Made by a program: the position numbers and the translations under genes. Of a DNA stretch of 64,000 bases, positions 35,210 to 45,552 are shown piece after piece. The stretch's first letter is position 1; each line of letters begins with the position of its first letter. This stretch comes from Rhizobium sp. (GTDB taxonomy: Bacteria; Pseudomonadota; Gammaproteobacteria; Burkholderiales; Thiobacillaceae). Location: positions 96,891-160,890 of the forward strand of contig JAIBEL010000054.1 in NCBI GenBank assembly GCA_019459285.1, read 5' to 3'. A model generated the notes under the pieces. That model saw only the letters and a list, made by a program, of their open reading frames with translations, did no database searches and was not told the origin of the DNA.

Positions 35210-36439
35210 ATGCCGCGTCTCCTGTTGCTGCTCCCCGCCGCGGGCTATGCCAACCAGGACTTCATCGCCGCCGCCAGGCGGCTGAACATCGAACTCGTCG
35301 CCTGCGCCGACTATTGCCATCGGCTTGCGCCGGGCTGGGGTCTGCCGCCGCTGATGAGCGTGCCTTTCGATCAGCCCGACGTCGCCGTGCCCCAGGTGTT
35401 GCGCGCCTTGACGCAGGCCGTCGATGCGGTGCTGGCCGTGGACGATCATGGCGCGGCCCTGGCCGCGCAACTGCGCGTGGCACTCCAGCTGCCCGGCAAT
35501 CCGCCCGAGGCCGTGGCGACCTTGACCGACAAGCTGCGCTTCCGCAGACAGCAGCAGACGATCGGTTTGCCCTGCCCTGCATTTGTCGAGGTCGGAGACG
35601 AAGACGACGTGGGCACCGCGCTTGCGCTGGGTTTTCCGCTGGTGGTGAAAGCGCGCCGATTGAACGCCAGCCGCGGCGTGATCCGGGTGGACGACGCCGA
35701 TCAACTCAGGCGTGCGCTCGGACAGGTTCGGCGCATCCAGGCGCGTGCCCAGCGCGACGCCGATGCAGGCCTGCTGGTCGAGCGTTTCATCCCGGGTGCC
35801 GAAGTCGCACTCGACGGCGTGTTGGTCCACGGCGTATTGCAGGTTCTTGCCGTGTTCGACAAACCCGATCCGCTCGACGGGCCCTACTTCGAGGAAACGC
35901 TGTTCATCACGCCTTCGCGGCTGCCAGCTGCCACACAGGCCGAGCTGGCCGCCGCCGTGCAGCGCGCCTGTGCGGCGAGCGGCGTGGCCGAGGGCATGAT
36001 CCATGCCGAAGCCCGCATCAACGACGCCGGCGTGTGGCTGCTTGAAATCGCGCCGCGCGGCATCGGCGGGCTATGCGGACGCGTGCTGGACGCAACGCTG
36101 GGCATGACGTCGGCCGAAATCGTGCTGCGTCATGCAGCTGGCCTGCCGCTACCGGCGCCGCCGGCGGGCAAGGCGGCGGCCGGCGTGATGATGATCCCCG
36201 TGCCGGCGAGCGGTATCCTGCAGGGCGTCGACGGCCTCGATGCGGCGCGCGACGTACCGCATGTCAGCGGCATCGAAATCACCGCCCAGGCCGGTCAGCT
36301 GGTGGCGCCGCCGCCCGCGGGCGCGAGCTATCTCGGCTTCATCTTCAGCCGTGCCGGCACGCCGCAGGCGGCCGAACGTGCCCTGCGGGCCGCCCATGCG
36401 GCGCTCACCGTCCGCGTCCAGCCTTTGCTCGCGCCATGA
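35210..36439 (+). CDS. ATP-grasp enzyme, partner of the CCAEP radical SAM protein
   Basis: A 409-aa ATP-grasp ligase. The nucleotide-binding and metal-site elements are FPLVVKARRLNASRGV, LLVERFIPGAEVALDGVL and AEARINDAGVWLLEIAPRGIGG. The C-terminal domain resembles the PurK/BL00235-like carboxylate-amine ligases. It begins two bases after the radical-SAM stop, so translation is coupled. Such enzymes usually join a carboxylate to an amine or thiol via an acyl-phosphate, so a peptide or amino acid ligation step in a small pathway is inferred. Confidence 0.85.
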   Translation: MPRLLLLLPAAGYANQDFIAAARRLNIELVACADYCHRLAPGWGLPPLMSVPFDQPDVAVPQVLRALTQAVDAVLAVDDHGAALAAQLRVALQLPGNPPEAVATLTDKLRFRRQQQTIGLPCPAFVEVGDEDDVGTALALGFPLVVKARRLNASRGVIRVDDADQLRRALGQVRRIQARAQRDADAGLLVERFIPGAEVALDGVLVHGVLQVLAVFDKPDPLDGPYFEETLFITPSRLPAATQAELAAAVQRACAASGVAEGMIHAEARINDAGVWLLEIAPRGIGGLCGRVLDATLGMTSAEIVLRHAAGLPLPAPPAGKAAAGVMMIPVPASGILQGVDGLDAARDVPHVSGIEITAQAGQLVAPPPAGASYLGFIFSRAGTPQAAERALRAAHAALTVRVQPLLAP

Positions 36440-37317
36440 ACACCTTCCATCATGAACTCGCCACGGCCATCGGCCACGCCACGGGCTTGCCATTCGCGGT
36501 ATCCGGCGCACAGGCCGTGCATGGCGGAGACATCAGCCAGGCCTTCAAGCTCAGCGACGGGGTACGCAGCGTGTTCGTCAAGATCCAGCCTGCTGCCGGG
36601 CTCGCGATGTTCGAAACCGAAGCGGCCGGGCTCGCCGAACTGGCGGCCGCGAACGCCGTGCGGGTCCCGCAGGTGATCTGTCATGGCATGGCCGCAGGGC
36701 AGGCATATCTGGTACTCGACTATCTGTCCTTGGGTGCGCGGGGCAACGCCGTGCAACTGGGGCGGCAACTCGCGCAACAGCACCGTGTCAGCGCTGCACA
36801 GTTCGGCTGGACGCGCGACAACTGGATCGGCGCCACGCCGCAGCCGAACGCCTGGCACGACGACTGGGTCGGCTTCTGGCGCACGCAGCGGCTCGGGTTC
36901 CAGCTGCAGCGTGCAGCCGAAAATGGCTACGGCGGCGCGCTACAGCGGGACGGCGAATCCCTGCTTGCACGCCTCGACGCCTTTTTCGACAGCTACGTGC
37001 CTGTCCCTTCGCTGCTGCACGGTGACCTGTGGAGCGGCAACTACGCCTATCTGACCGACGCAACGCCCGTGATCTTCGATCCGGCGGTGTATTTCGGCGA
37101 CCGCGAAAGCGACCTGGCGATGAGTGAACTGTTCGGCGGGTTCGCGCCGGATTTTTACGCGGCCTACCGCGAGGCGTGGCCGCTTGACGCAGGCTACGTC
37201 GTGCGTAAAACGCTCTACAATCTCTACCATATTCTCAACCACGCCAATCTGTTCGGCGGCGGCTATGCAACGCAGGCCGCGCGCATGACCGCCCAGCTGC
37301 TGGCGCAGATTCGATAG
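36436..37317 (+). CDS. Fructosamine-3-kinase-like protein
   Basis: A 293-aa kinase-fold protein of the fructosamine kinase/aminoglycoside phosphotransferase superfamily. The nucleotide-loop lysine sits in VFVKIQPAAGL, the catalytic loop is LLHGDLWSGN and the metal-binding loop is VIFDPAVYFGDRESDLAM. The ATG overlaps the ATP-grasp stop (ATGA). Family members phosphorylate the sugar of ketoamines for deglycation of proteins or metabolites. Whether it repairs glycated molecules or modifies the product of the radical-SAM/ATP-grasp pair is open. Confidence 0.88.
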   Translation: MNTFHHELATAIGHATGLPFAVSGAQAVHGGDISQAFKLSDGVRSVFVKIQPAAGLAMFETEAAGLAELAAANAVRVPQVICHGMAAGQAYLVLDYLSLGARGNAVQLGRQLAQQHRVSAAQFGWTRDNWIGATPQPNAWHDDWVGFWRTQRLGFQLQRAAENGYGGALQRDGESLLARLDAFFDSYVPVPSLLHGDLWSGNYAYLTDATPVIFDPAVYFGDRESDLAMSELFGGFAPDFYAAYREAWPLDAGYVVRKTLYNLYHILNHANLFGGGYATQAARMTAQLLAQIR

Positions 37318-37324
37318 GCTTTCC

Positions 37325-37804
37325 ATGCTGCAGCGTCTGCTCGTCCTGTTCTTCGCCTTGGGCCTGGCCGCCTGTTCGGGCTTGCCGTTCAATGCGGTCG
37401 CACCCAAGGTGAGCGTGGCGGATGTTGCGGTCAGCCGTCTCGGTTTCTTCGAACAGCATTTCGATGTGGGCTTGCGCGTGAGCAATCCGAACGATTTCGA
37501 CCTGACGATCGAGGCGCTGGATTTCGAACTGGAGCTCAATGGGCTTCCGTTTGCCAATGGCCTGTCGCAGACCTCGACCCGGATCGCGGCGACCTCCAGC
37601 ACATTGCTGCGGATCGATGCCATCACGCAATCGAAGGACCTGATCCGGCAGATCGAGAGCCTGGCGCCGGAATCCCTGAAGGCGGGCGTCTCCTATCGCA
37701 TCCACGGCCGGCTCAAGACCGACCGCTCGCCCAACTGGGTGCCGTTCGACCATGCGGGGGTGTACGGAGGCGGCAAGGAGAAGTCCCCCGGCCACGCAGT
37801 TTGA
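37325..37804 (+). CDS. LEA type 2 family lipoprotein
   Basis: A 159-aa lipoprotein with the leader MLQRLLVLFFALGLAACSG. The mature part has a LEA14/water-stress beta-sandwich domain, with VSVADVAVSRLGFFEQHFDVGLRVSNPNDFDL and later ALDFELELNGLPFANG. Such proteins are linked to desiccation or envelope stress, but the function is not known. It starts seven bases after the kinase gene and may be the last gene of that operon. Confidence 0.8.
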   Translation: MLQRLLVLFFALGLAACSGLPFNAVAPKVSVADVAVSRLGFFEQHFDVGLRVSNPNDFDLTIEALDFELELNGLPFANGLSQTSTRIAATSSTLLRIDAITQSKDLIRQIESLAPESLKAGVSYRIHGRLKTDRSPNWVPFDHAGVYGGGKEKSPGHAV

Positions 37805-37807
37805 CCG

Positions 37808-37825
37808 GGGCGGCAGACGCCGCCC
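37808..37825. terminator. Possible hairpin between convergent genes
   Basis: A perfect seven-base stem, gggcggc-agac-gccgccc, lies four bases after the LEA lipoprotein stop and just before the end of the convergent Rossmann-protein gene. It has no T-run, so a terminator role is only possible. Confidence 0.35.
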
Positions 37826-37837
37826 GTCCAGGCAGGA

Positions 37838-38593
37838 TCAGCCCGCCAGGGATCGCAGGGTGGGGACGCCCAGCCCGAATGCATCGGCGTGCTGCAGCGC
37901 GCGCGCCAGCCGTGCCGGCGCCGACCGGCCGGTGCAGCCATGGTCGGGATCGCCGTCGAAAGCCTCGAGCATGCCGGCGATCAGCGCGTTGCGGTCGTGC
38001 ACGACGCCGGTCAGCGCATCCTGAATGTCCATCACCTCGTTCGCCACCTGGCGCGCGAAGGTTTCGTGCTGCGCCCACAGCTGTGAAACCGTACCGCCGG
38101 TTTTCAAGCCGGCGATATTGGTGGTGAGGATGTAGACGTTCTTGCGCACCAGTTCGAACAGCAATGCGCCGCCCGGGGAAACTTCGCGGCACGGCAGATC
38201 GATGGCGGCCAGCGCCCTGCACAGCAGGCTGGCGCCCGGCCCGGCCGCCGGCGAGGCGATCAGGGGCTTGGCATCGGTGCCCTTCTTCTTTTCGAACCAG
38301 ACCGAGATCACCGTGGGGCCGACGTAGCCATGGGCTTCCCAGTCGCGCGGCAGCAGTTCGTTCTGGATCAGGGCGGCACGCGGCTTCCAGGTATCGGGCA
38401 GCGCGGCCAGTATCGTGTGCAGGTCGGCTTCGGCCACTGCGATCAAGACCAGTTCCGGCGCGGGATGGCGTTTCGCCACCGCTGCCATGTCGTCGCCGCG
38501 ATTGACCGGAACCACGGTACGGCCGACGCGCAGCAGGCCGCCGGCGAATACGCGGCCGAGCTGGCCGAGGCCGATGACGACGACTTCGTTCAC
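37838..38593 (-). CDS. Rossmann-fold NAD(P)-binding hypothetical protein
   Basis: A 251-aa protein starting at GTG, with an N-terminal dinucleotide-binding motif [21 protein letters not shown]. It resembles ketopantoate-reductase or 6-phosphogluconate-dehydrogenase-like proteins in domain order (Rossmann plus a helical C-terminal domain), but their catalytic residues cannot be confirmed. The start overlaps the ABC-F gene stop by four bases (GTGA), so it is coupled to ybiT. The substrate is unknown. Confidence 0.7.
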   Translation of the reverse strand: MNEVVVIGLGQLGRVFAGGLLRVGRTVVPVNRGDDMAAVAKRHPAPELVLIAVAEADLHTILAALPDTWKPRAALIQNELLPRDWEAHGYVGPTVISVWFEKKKGTDAKPLIASPAAGPGASLLCRALAAIDLPCREVSPGGALLFELVRKNVYILTTNIAGLKTGGTVSQLWAQHETFARQVANEVMDIQDALTGVVHDRNALIAGMLEAFDGDPDHGCTGRSAPARLARALQHADAFGLGVPTLRSLAG

Positions 38594-40182
38594 TCGACGC
38601 CCTTCGAATGCAGGTATTCGTCGTAGGTGCCCATGTAGAACTCGACGCCTTCAGGCGTGATTTCCAGGATGCGGGTGGCCAGGCTGCTGACGAACTGGCG
38701 GTCGTGCGAGACGAAGATCAGCGTACCCTTGAACAGGTCGAGCGCGAGGTTCAACGACTCGATCGATTCCATGTCCATGTGGTTGGTCGGCTCGTCCATG
38801 ACCAGCACGTTGTGGCGACCGAGCATCAGCTTGCCGTAGAGCATGCGGCCTTTTTCCCCGCCGGACAGCACGCGCACCGACTTTTTCACGTCGTCGCCCG
38901 AGAACAGCAGACGTCCGAGAATGCCACGCAGCACCTGCTCGTCGTCGCCCTGTTGGGTCCACTGGTGCATCCAGTCCGTCAGGTTCAGGTCCATGTCGAA
39001 GTCGCTGACGTGGTCCTGCGAGAAGTAGCCGATGCTGGCATTCTCGCTCCATTTCACTTCGCCGAACTGGGGCGTGAGTTCATTCATCAACAGCTTCATC
39101 AGCGTCGATTTGCCGACACCGTTGCCGCCGATGACGGCCATTTTTTCGCCGGCTTCCAGCGAAAAGTTCATGTTGGAAAACAGGGGCGTGCCGTCGTAGC
39201 CGAATTTCAGGTTCTCGACCTCGAGCGCGCGGCGGTGCAGGAGCTTTTCCGGTTCGAAACGGATGTAGGGGTTCTGCCGCGACGACGGCTTGAAGTCCTC
39301 GATCTTGATCTTGTCGATCATCTTCATGCGGCTGGTGGCCTGCCGCGCCTTCGACTTGTTGGCCGAGAAACGGCGCACGAACTCCTGCAGTTCGGCCACC
39401 TTGTCCTTGGCCTTGGCGTTGGCCGAGGCCTGGCGCTCCTTGGCCTGCGTGGAGGCCAGCATGTAGTCGTCGTAGTTGCCCGGGTAGACCTTGATGGTGC
39501 CGAAATCGAGGTCGGCCATGTGGGTACAGACCTGGTTCAGGAAATGACGGTCGTGGGAGATGACGATGATGGTGGCGTTGCTCTCGTTCAACACATTTTC
39601 CAGCCAGCGGATGGTGTTGATGTCGAGGTTGTTGGTCGGTTCGTCCAGTAGAAGGATGTCAGGATTGGAGAACAGCGCCTGCGTCAGCAGCACGCGCAGC
39701 TTGAAGCCCGGTGCGATCTCGCTCATGGGTCCATTGTGCTGTTCGGTCGGGATGCCGACGCCGAGCAGCAACTGGCCGGCGCGGGCCTCGGCGTCGTAGC
39801 CGCCCATCTCGCCGAACTTGGCTTCGAGTTCGGCGGCGTGCAGGTAGTCTTCCTCGCTCGCCTCCGGGTTCATGTAGATGGCGTCCTTTTCCTGCATCAC
39901 GCGCCACATCTCGGCATGCCCCTGCAGCACCACGTCGAGCACGCGCTGGTCTTCGTAGCCGAACTGGTCCTGGCGCAGCCAGGCCATGCGCTCGCCCGGA
40001 TCGAGCGAGACGTTGCCGGCAGTCGGCTCCAGCTCGCCGGCCAGGATTTTCATGAAGGTCGACTTGCCGCAGCCGTTGGCGCCGATCAGGCCATAGCGGT
40101 TGCCGTCACCGAACTTGACGTTGACGTTCTCGAACAGCGGCTTGGAGGCGAATTGCAGAGTGATGCTGGAAGCGGTGAGCAC
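38590..40182 (-). CDS. ybiT: ABC-F family ATPase YbiT
   Basis: A 530-aa soluble twin-ABC protein of the ABC-F class, which acts on ribosomes rather than in transport. The start GTG gives [20 protein letters not shown], close in pattern to E. coli YbiT, and the protein ends in a KGVE tail like YbiT. It shows Walker [10 protein letters not shown], the first signature in [14 protein letters not shown] and the linker [10 protein letters not shown]. The second ABC has GGNGVGKST and [14 protein letters not shown], with Walker [16 protein letters not shown]. Role in translation is inferred. Confidence 0.9.
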   Translation of the reverse strand: MLTASSITLQFASKPLFENVNVKFGDGNRYGLIGANGCGKSTFMKILAGELEPTAGNVSLDPGERMAWLRQDQFGYEDQRVLDVVLQGHAEMWRVMQEKDAIYMNPEASEEDYLHAAELEAKFGEMGGYDAEARAGQLLLGVGIPTEQHNGPMSEIAPGFKLRVLLTQALFSNPDILLLDEPTNNLDINTIRWLENVLNESNATIIVISHDRHFLNQVCTHMADLDFGTIKVYPGNYDDYMLASTQAKERQASANAKAKDKVAELQEFVRRFSANKSKARQATSRMKMIDKIKIEDFKPSSRQNPYIRFEPEKLLHRRALEVENLKFGYDGTPLFSNMNFSLEAGEKMAVIGGNGVGKSTLMKLLMNELTPQFGEVKWSENASIGYFSQDHVSDFDMDLNLTDWMHQWTQQGDDEQVLRGILGRLLFSGDDVKKSVRVLSGGEKGRMLYGKLMLGRHNVLVMDEPTNHMDMESIESLNLALDLFKGTLIFVSHDRQFVSSLATRILEITPEGVEFYMGTYDEYLHSKGVE

Positions 40183-40268
40183 GGCGGAAATCCTGGGACG
40201 CAAAGCCGGGCATTTTAACATTCCACCTGCACGATCACGGCGGACGGCCTGCCGGCTGTCGGACGCAG

Positions 40269-43046
40269 CTAGGTGGAGACGTGCAGCGCCGGGTGGTCGG
40301 GAATCGGCCGGTCGAGAAAATAGCCTTGTACCAGATCGACGCCGAACTGGCGCAGCAGGGCAAGCGTCGGGCCATCCTCGACATATTCCGCGACGACGGA
40401 CTTGCCGAGGCCGAGCGCGACGCTGACCATGGCCTGAACGAACACCTGGTTGTCGGGATCACTGGGCAAGTCGCGGATGAAAATGCCGTCGATCTTGATG
40501 GTGTCGACGTGCAGATGCTTGAGGTAGGCGAAGGAGGCGAAACCGACGCCGAAATCGTCGAGACAGACGCCGCAGCCGAGCTGGCGCAAGGCTTCGATCA
40601 TGCGCTGCGCATCGTGCAGGTCGGACACGGCCGCGGTCTCGGTGATCTCGACGATCAGGCGGCTGGGATTGACGCCGGCCTGGCGCAGCTCGTCGCCGAT
40701 GTATTGCGGCAGGCCGGGTTCGGACAGCGAGCGCCCGGACAGGTTGAGCGCGATCGATGGAATCGCCGGATTCTCCGCCAGCCGGCGCAAGGTTTCGTGA
40801 ACCACCCAGCGGTCGATGTCGAGGATGCGTCCGCTTTTCTCGGCCAGCTGGATGAAATGCCCCGGCATGATGAGCTGGCCGGGATTGCGCTCGTCGGTCA
40901 TGCGGATGAGCGCTTCCAGGTGGGACAAGGTGCCGTCTTCCGCCCGGTACACGCCCTGGAAATGCAGCTGGAACAGGCCCTTGTCGAGCGCGTTGCTGAT
41001 GCGCTCGCCCCACGACAGGCGGGTGCGCATTTCGGTGTCGGCCTCGGTGTCCGCGCGGAATACGCGCCAGGTGTTCTTGCCGGCATCCTTGGCCTGGTAC
41101 ATGGCGATGTCGGCGCGCGCGACCAGATCGTCGGCGTCGGCAGCTTGCCCGGGATAGTAGGCGATGCCGAGGCTGGTGGTGAGCCGCAGGTTCTGCCCTT
41201 CGAAGCGGAAGGGGATCTGCGCGATCGCCCGTACCACCCTGTCGGCCAGCACTTCGGCTTCATTGCCGTGCGCCGTCGGCAGCAGGATGGCGAACTCGTC
41301 GCCGCCCAGCCGCGCCAGGACTTCATTGCGCCGCACCAGCGTGCTGATCTCGCTGGCCACCCGGATCAGCAGCGCATCACCGGCGCGATGGCCGTAGCTG
41401 TCGTTGATGGTCTTGAATTCGTCGAGGTCGAAGAACATGACCGCACACTGCGTCTGATGGCGGTCGCTGTCCAGCATGGTGCGCGCCAGCTCCTGCTGGA
41501 AGCGGTGGCGGTTGTAGAGCCCGGTCAGGGCGTCGCGTTCGGCCAGATACACCAGTTGTTCGGCCGTCTGGCGTTCGCGGGTGACATCCTCGTAAATCCA
41601 CAGATGGCCGATGAAGCGGTTTTCGCGGTCGCGTACCGGGTAGTCGAGCTCGGTGATGACGCGTCCGTCGGTCATCTGGATTTCATAGCTGTCGGAGAGT
41701 TCGCGCGTTTCCAGCACCGACAGCAGATGCTTGGAGAAATGGTCGGGGCGCGCCAGCATCGAGGTCGATTTGGCCAGCACTTCATGCACCGGCAAGCCGA
41801 TCAGATGGATTTCCTCGTCGATCATCCACATGCGGGTGAACGCGGGATTGTGATAGATCACCCGGCCGTCGGCGGCGACGAACAGAATGCCGAGATTCAT
41901 GGCCGACAGCAGCGATACCAGCCGCGCGCGCTCCTGTTCGGTCTCTTCCAGGTAGCGGCTTTGCAGGCTTTCCGCTGCCCGCAGTTCGTTGATGGCCTGG
42001 CGCAGGTTGGCCTCGGTTGCCTTGAGGTCGTCGATGCTGTGGATGCTGGCGCGAATGCCCTGATAGACGCCGCTGTAGTCGTGGATCGGCTGCCAGTTCA
42101 CCGCTGCCCAGAAATGGCCGCCGTCCTTGCGGCAGATGCGCAGGGCATACCCCTGGCCGGATGTGCCACGCAAGGCCTGGCGCAGCTGGAATTCGGCTGC
42201 GGTACGGTCTTCCGGATGGATGATGTCGACCGGGAAGTTCATTTGCCCCATGCATTCGCCGACGCTATGGCCGAGCATGCGCTCGACTGAGGGATTCACC
42301 CACAGGAGCTTGCCGTCGGGCGACAGCCAGAATTCGAGATCGTGGGTGTAATCGGCGATGGCGTGAAAGCGTGCTTCGTTTTCACGTGCACGGTCGACGT
42401 TGAAGCGCACCGACTCGGCCATGCGATTGAAGGTGTCGATCAGCTGACCGATCTCGTCTTCGCCCGCGCCGGTCAGCTTCACGTCCAGATCGCCCTGTGC
42501 CATGCGCTTGCTGGCACGGGTCAGCGCGTCGAAGCGGCGGATCACGCCGCCGACCGACAGGGCCAGCAGAATGCCGGTCAGCAGCAAGGCCGCTGCCGCA
42601 ATGAACAGGCTTTGCCGGAGGTAACGGTTGCGCGCGTGCTGGATGAAATCGCCCGACAGGGCCAGGGCGATTTCGCCATAACGCTGGCCGGCATACTCGA
42701 TCGGCAGGACCAGACGGAAATCGGTATCGATGCTTTCGGTACCTGCTTGATGCACGATACGCCGGTTGCTGTCGCGTACCTCGATCATTTTCAGGCCGCC
42801 TTCGCGTTGCAGGGTTTCGACGATGTCGCGCACGCTGGCGTCATCCTGCTGCGAGAGCGGGGCCAGCAGGGCGGCAACCAGGGTCTTGCCCATGTCGTGT
42901 GCCCGGTTCTCGGCCTGTTGCTGCAACTCCTCGCTGGTGAGGTGGACACCGTTGATGATCAGGAATGCCAGCATCAGCGCTTCCACGCCCAATGCGGCGA
43001 GGGTGAGCTTGTAGCGCAACGAGAGGCGCCCGAACCAGACCCTCAA
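40269..43046 (-). CDS. GGDEF-EAL signalling protein with HAMP and PAS domains
   Basis: A 925-aa membrane protein. Two helices (about 13-33 and 145-165) flank a short periplasmic sensor, followed by a HAMP segment ([19 protein letters not shown]), two PAS domains, a GGDEF domain ([11 protein letters not shown]) and an EAL domain (SHLEALIRM, with [11 protein letters not shown] and VVAEYVED). Both catalytic motifs look intact, so it may make and break cyclic di-GMP. Its ATG overlaps the stop of a PhnD-like binding-protein gene by four bases, which suggests that protein is its periplasmic ligand sensor. Confidence 0.93.
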   Translation of the reverse strand: MRVWFGRLSLRYKLTLAALGVEALMLAFLIINGVHLTSEELQQQAENRAHDMGKTLVAALLAPLSQQDDASVRDIVETLQREGGLKMIEVRDSNRRIVHQAGTESIDTDFRLVLPIEYAGQRYGEIALALSGDFIQHARNRYLRQSLFIAAAALLLTGILLALSVGGVIRRFDALTRASKRMAQGDLDVKLTGAGEDEIGQLIDTFNRMAESVRFNVDRARENEARFHAIADYTHDLEFWLSPDGKLLWVNPSVERMLGHSVGECMGQMNFPVDIIHPEDRTAAEFQLRQALRGTSGQGYALRICRKDGGHFWAAVNWQPIHDYSGVYQGIRASIHSIDDLKATEANLRQAINELRAAESLQSRYLEETEQERARLVSLLSAMNLGILFVAADGRVIYHNPAFTRMWMIDEEIHLIGLPVHEVLAKSTSMLARPDHFSKHLLSVLETRELSDSYEIQMTDGRVITELDYPVRDRENRFIGHLWIYEDVTRERQTAEQLVYLAERDALTGLYNRHRFQQELARTMLDSDRHQTQCAVMFFDLDEFKTINDSYGHRAGDALLIRVASEISTLVRRNEVLARLGGDEFAILLPTAHGNEAEVLADRVVRAIAQIPFRFEGQNLRLTTSLGIAYYPGQAADADDLVARADIAMYQAKDAGKNTWRVFRADTEADTEMRTRLSWGERISNALDKGLFQLHFQGVYRAEDGTLSHLEALIRMTDERNPGQLIMPGHFIQLAEKSGRILDIDRWVVHETLRRLAENPAIPSIALNLSGRSLSEPGLPQYIGDELRQAGVNPSRLIVEITETAAVSDLHDAQRMIEALRQLGCGVCLDDFGVGFASFAYLKHLHVDTIKIDGIFIRDLPSDPDNQVFVQAMVSVALGLGKSVVAEYVEDGPTLALLRQFGVDLVQGYFLDRPIPDHPALHVST

Positions 43047-43918
43047 TGCGCCACCTGCATCATTTTCTCCGCCTGCAGGGCATACGGGCGGAAAGCGCGC
43101 AATTCATTGCCGTCCACCGGGACGAATCCCCCGTACCCGCCGTGCTGCAAAAATGCCTTGCCCTCCGGGGTGGTGGCGAAATCGAGCAATGCCCGGCGGA
43201 TTGCGTTCGCTTCCTGATCGCGCAGGCGGGGGTGTGTCAGATACATCAGGCTTGAAAGGGGTGCGGTCTCGACGACGATACGCAATTGTTTGCGTATTTC
43301 GGCAGGCAGCAGCCTGTAGGGATGCAAGCCCAGCATGGCCGCCGCCGTGCGTCCGCTGACGACCTGCATCACGGCATTGAGGTGGGAACCGTAATCCATG
43401 ATCTGGTAATCGATATCGCGCCGAAGCCCGAGCGCGGCCATATCGGCCTGCACGGCCAGGGCCGCCACGGCAATGGAATCCGGGGTGGCGATGTTTTGGT
43501 CGCGCAAGTCCTCCGCCATCCGGTAGGGCCCGGTGTTCTTGACGACCAGCAGGCCGCGCGTGGGCTGGGCATACTTCAGCAGCGGCCGATAGCCGGCATC
43601 CTGCCGGGCCAGCCAGGCCAGGTGCGGGGCGGTGAGCAGGATGTCGTAGTCGCCCTGGCGGGTACGTTCGACAAAGGTCTTGAAGTCGCGCGCGCTATAG
43701 ATGGCGACTCGCCGTCGCAAGTGCTTTTCCATCTCCCTGGCCAGCGGCTGGTAGATTTCGAGGGTCTGCTTGGCCGTCATGTTGGGAAAGACGCCGAATA
43801 TGAGCGGCGTGTCGGTATCGGTTTCAGAATGGGCGTCGGCAATCAGCACGAAGGCAAGCGCCCCCGACAGGGCTACAGACCTGAGCCACTGCACCCAGGC
43901 CGGGAGACGGGAACGCAT
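43043..43918 (-). CDS. PhnD-like periplasmic substrate-binding protein
   Basis: A 291-aa exported protein of the phosphate/phosphite/phosphonate-binding family. It has a signal peptide (LRSVALSGALAFVLIADAHS), then the family-typical start LIFGVFPNMTAKQTLEIYQPLA and the ligand-pocket segment YDILLTAPHLAWLA. No ABC permease or ATPase gene is nearby. Instead it is coupled to a GGDEF-EAL gene. The start MRSRLPAW at 43918 gives a normal leader; an ATG at 44035 would add 39 unlikely residues. It probably feeds a ligand signal to the kinase-like partner. Confidence 0.85.
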   Translation of the reverse strand: MRSRLPAWVQWLRSVALSGALAFVLIADAHSETDTDTPLIFGVFPNMTAKQTLEIYQPLAREMEKHLRRRVAIYSARDFKTFVERTRQGDYDILLTAPHLAWLARQDAGYRPLLKYAQPTRGLLVVKNTGPYRMAEDLRDQNIATPDSIAVAALAVQADMAALGLRRDIDYQIMDYGSHLNAVMQVVSGRTAAAMLGLHPYRLLPAEIRKQLRIVVETAPLSSLMYLTHPRLRDQEANAIRRALLDFATTPEGKAFLQHGGYGGFVPVDGNELRAFRPYALQAEKMMQVAH

Positions 43919-44050
43919 AGCGCACGCGCGTGTCGACGCGTACCCGGCCCGGCCCGGCAGCTGTTGGGATGTGACGTGCGCGAGCGCATGGGCGCAAAGG
44001 CGGGACAAACTCGGCCGAGGGGGAAATCGATGCAAGCGTGCTTTCCTCGT

Positions 44051-45385
44051 TTACAGTTTTTTTTGCAGAACCTTGGATCTCCGCTTGTAGTTGTATAACG
44101 CCTGCTTGCTGCGGGGCAGATGATCCGGGCTGCTGTCGACGAAGCCGCGCTCCTCGAACCAGTGTTCGGTCCGCGTGGTCAGCACGAATAGTTGCTTGAA
44201 TCCTGCCTTCTTTCCTCTTTTCTCGGCTTCGGCCAGCAGCAGATTGCCGAAGCCGCGCCCGCGATATTCGCTGGAGACGGCCAGGCAGGCGAGCTCGGCC
44301 GCCTGCTCTTCGGGGAAGGGATACAGCGCCACGCAGCCGGCGATGACGCCGTCGGATTCGAGCACCAGGAAACGTTCGACTTCCATTTCCAGCAGTTCGC
44401 GCGAGCGCCGCACCAGGATGCCGTCGCGTTCGAGTGGTTCGATCAGGCCGAGGATGCCCCCGACATCGTCGATGGTAGCGGCGCGCAGGGTTTCCAGCGG
44501 CGCTGGCGTAATGAGGGTGCCGACGCCCTCGCGGGTGAACAATTCGGACAGCAGCGCGCCATCGCGGTGGCGGCTGATGAGGTGGGCGCGCTTGACGCCC
44601 TGCGTGCAGGCGGTGATCGTACAGGGCAGATAGTAGGTCACGTCCTCGGGCAGTTTGCGGGCCTTGCCGTGTCCTGCCTGTTCGAGCACCAGTCGCGCCT
44701 CGTTGACGGTAAGGGCGTTGTGGATCGTGCGGCCCTTGCCCGGCACGCCTTCGGTGTCCATCAGGAAAATCAGCTTGTCGGCCGCCAGTTCGACCGCGGC
44801 CTGGGTGGCCACGTCCTCCAGGCTGAGGTTGAAGATTTCGCCGGTCGGCGAGTAGCCGATGGGCGAGAGCAGCACGATGTCGTGCTGGTCCAGCCGCCGA
44901 CGTATGGCGGCGGCGTCGATCTTGCGGACTTCCCCGGTATGCAGCAGATCCTCGCCTTCGATGACGCCGATGGGCTTGGCGGTGACGAAGTTGCCTGAGG
45001 CCACCCGGATGTCGGCGCCGGCCATCGGCGTGTTGGCGAGCCCCAGTGACAGCAGGGCCTCGATCTCGACCCGCACCGTGCCGGCGGCTTCCTTGACGCA
45101 GGCCAGCGCCGCGTCGTCGGTGACGCGCAGGCCGCTCACATAGCGGATCGCGGTGCCGTTCTCGGTCAGGCGCGCCTCGACCTGCGGCCGCACGCCGTGC
45201 ACCAGGACCAGCCGGACGCCCAGGCTATTCAGCAGGTTGACGTCGTGCGCCAATTGCACAAATCCTCCGTCCGCCACCAGTTCGCCACCAAACGCAATGA
45301 CGAAGGTCTTGCCGCGAAAACCGTGAATGTACGGCGCGGCCGCGCGGAACCAGTGGACGAAATGGGTAGTGTCTTTCAATGACAT
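44051..45385 (-). CDS. argA: Amino-acid N-acetyltransferase (N-acetylglutamate synthase) ArgA
   Basis: The 444-aa enzyme catalyses the first step of arginine synthesis, acetylating glutamate with acetyl-CoA. The N-terminal amino-acid-kinase-like domain (FVIAFGGELVADGGF, GVRLVLVHGVRPQVEARL) binds arginine for feedback inhibition in the family. The C-terminal GNAT domain shows ACLAVSSEYRGRGFGNLLLAEAEKRGKKAG. Length matches E. coli ArgA (about 443). It is not adjacent to other arginine genes here, and the next gene on the strand is 132 bases away. Confidence 0.95.
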   Translation of the reverse strand: MSLKDTTHFVHWFRAAAPYIHGFRGKTFVIAFGGELVADGGFVQLAHDVNLLNSLGVRLVLVHGVRPQVEARLTENGTAIRYVSGLRVTDDAALACVKEAAGTVRVEIEALLSLGLANTPMAGADIRVASGNFVTAKPIGVIEGEDLLHTGEVRKIDAAAIRRRLDQHDIVLLSPIGYSPTGEIFNLSLEDVATQAAVELAADKLIFLMDTEGVPGKGRTIHNALTVNEARLVLEQAGHGKARKLPEDVTYYLPCTITACTQGVKRAHLISRHRDGALLSELFTREGVGTLITPAPLETLRAATIDDVGGILGLIEPLERDGILVRRSRELLEMEVERFLVLESDGVIAGCVALYPFPEEQAAELACLAVSSEYRGRGFGNLLLAEAEKRGKKAGFKQLFVLTTRTEHWFEERGFVDSSPDHLPRSKQALYNYKRRSKVLQKKL

Positions 45386-45552
45386 GGCCTGGAACGGGGG
45401 AGTCTCTAGGGCGAAGGATACAGAAAACCCCTGCGAAACGGAGGGCGCTCATTCATCCCGCGGTGAAATAAATGGAATAAATCGGCTAAGCTTTGCGTCA
45501 TAACTGGGCATGGCGGCATTTCCTGTTTAAAACAATTCTGAAGGAGACAACA

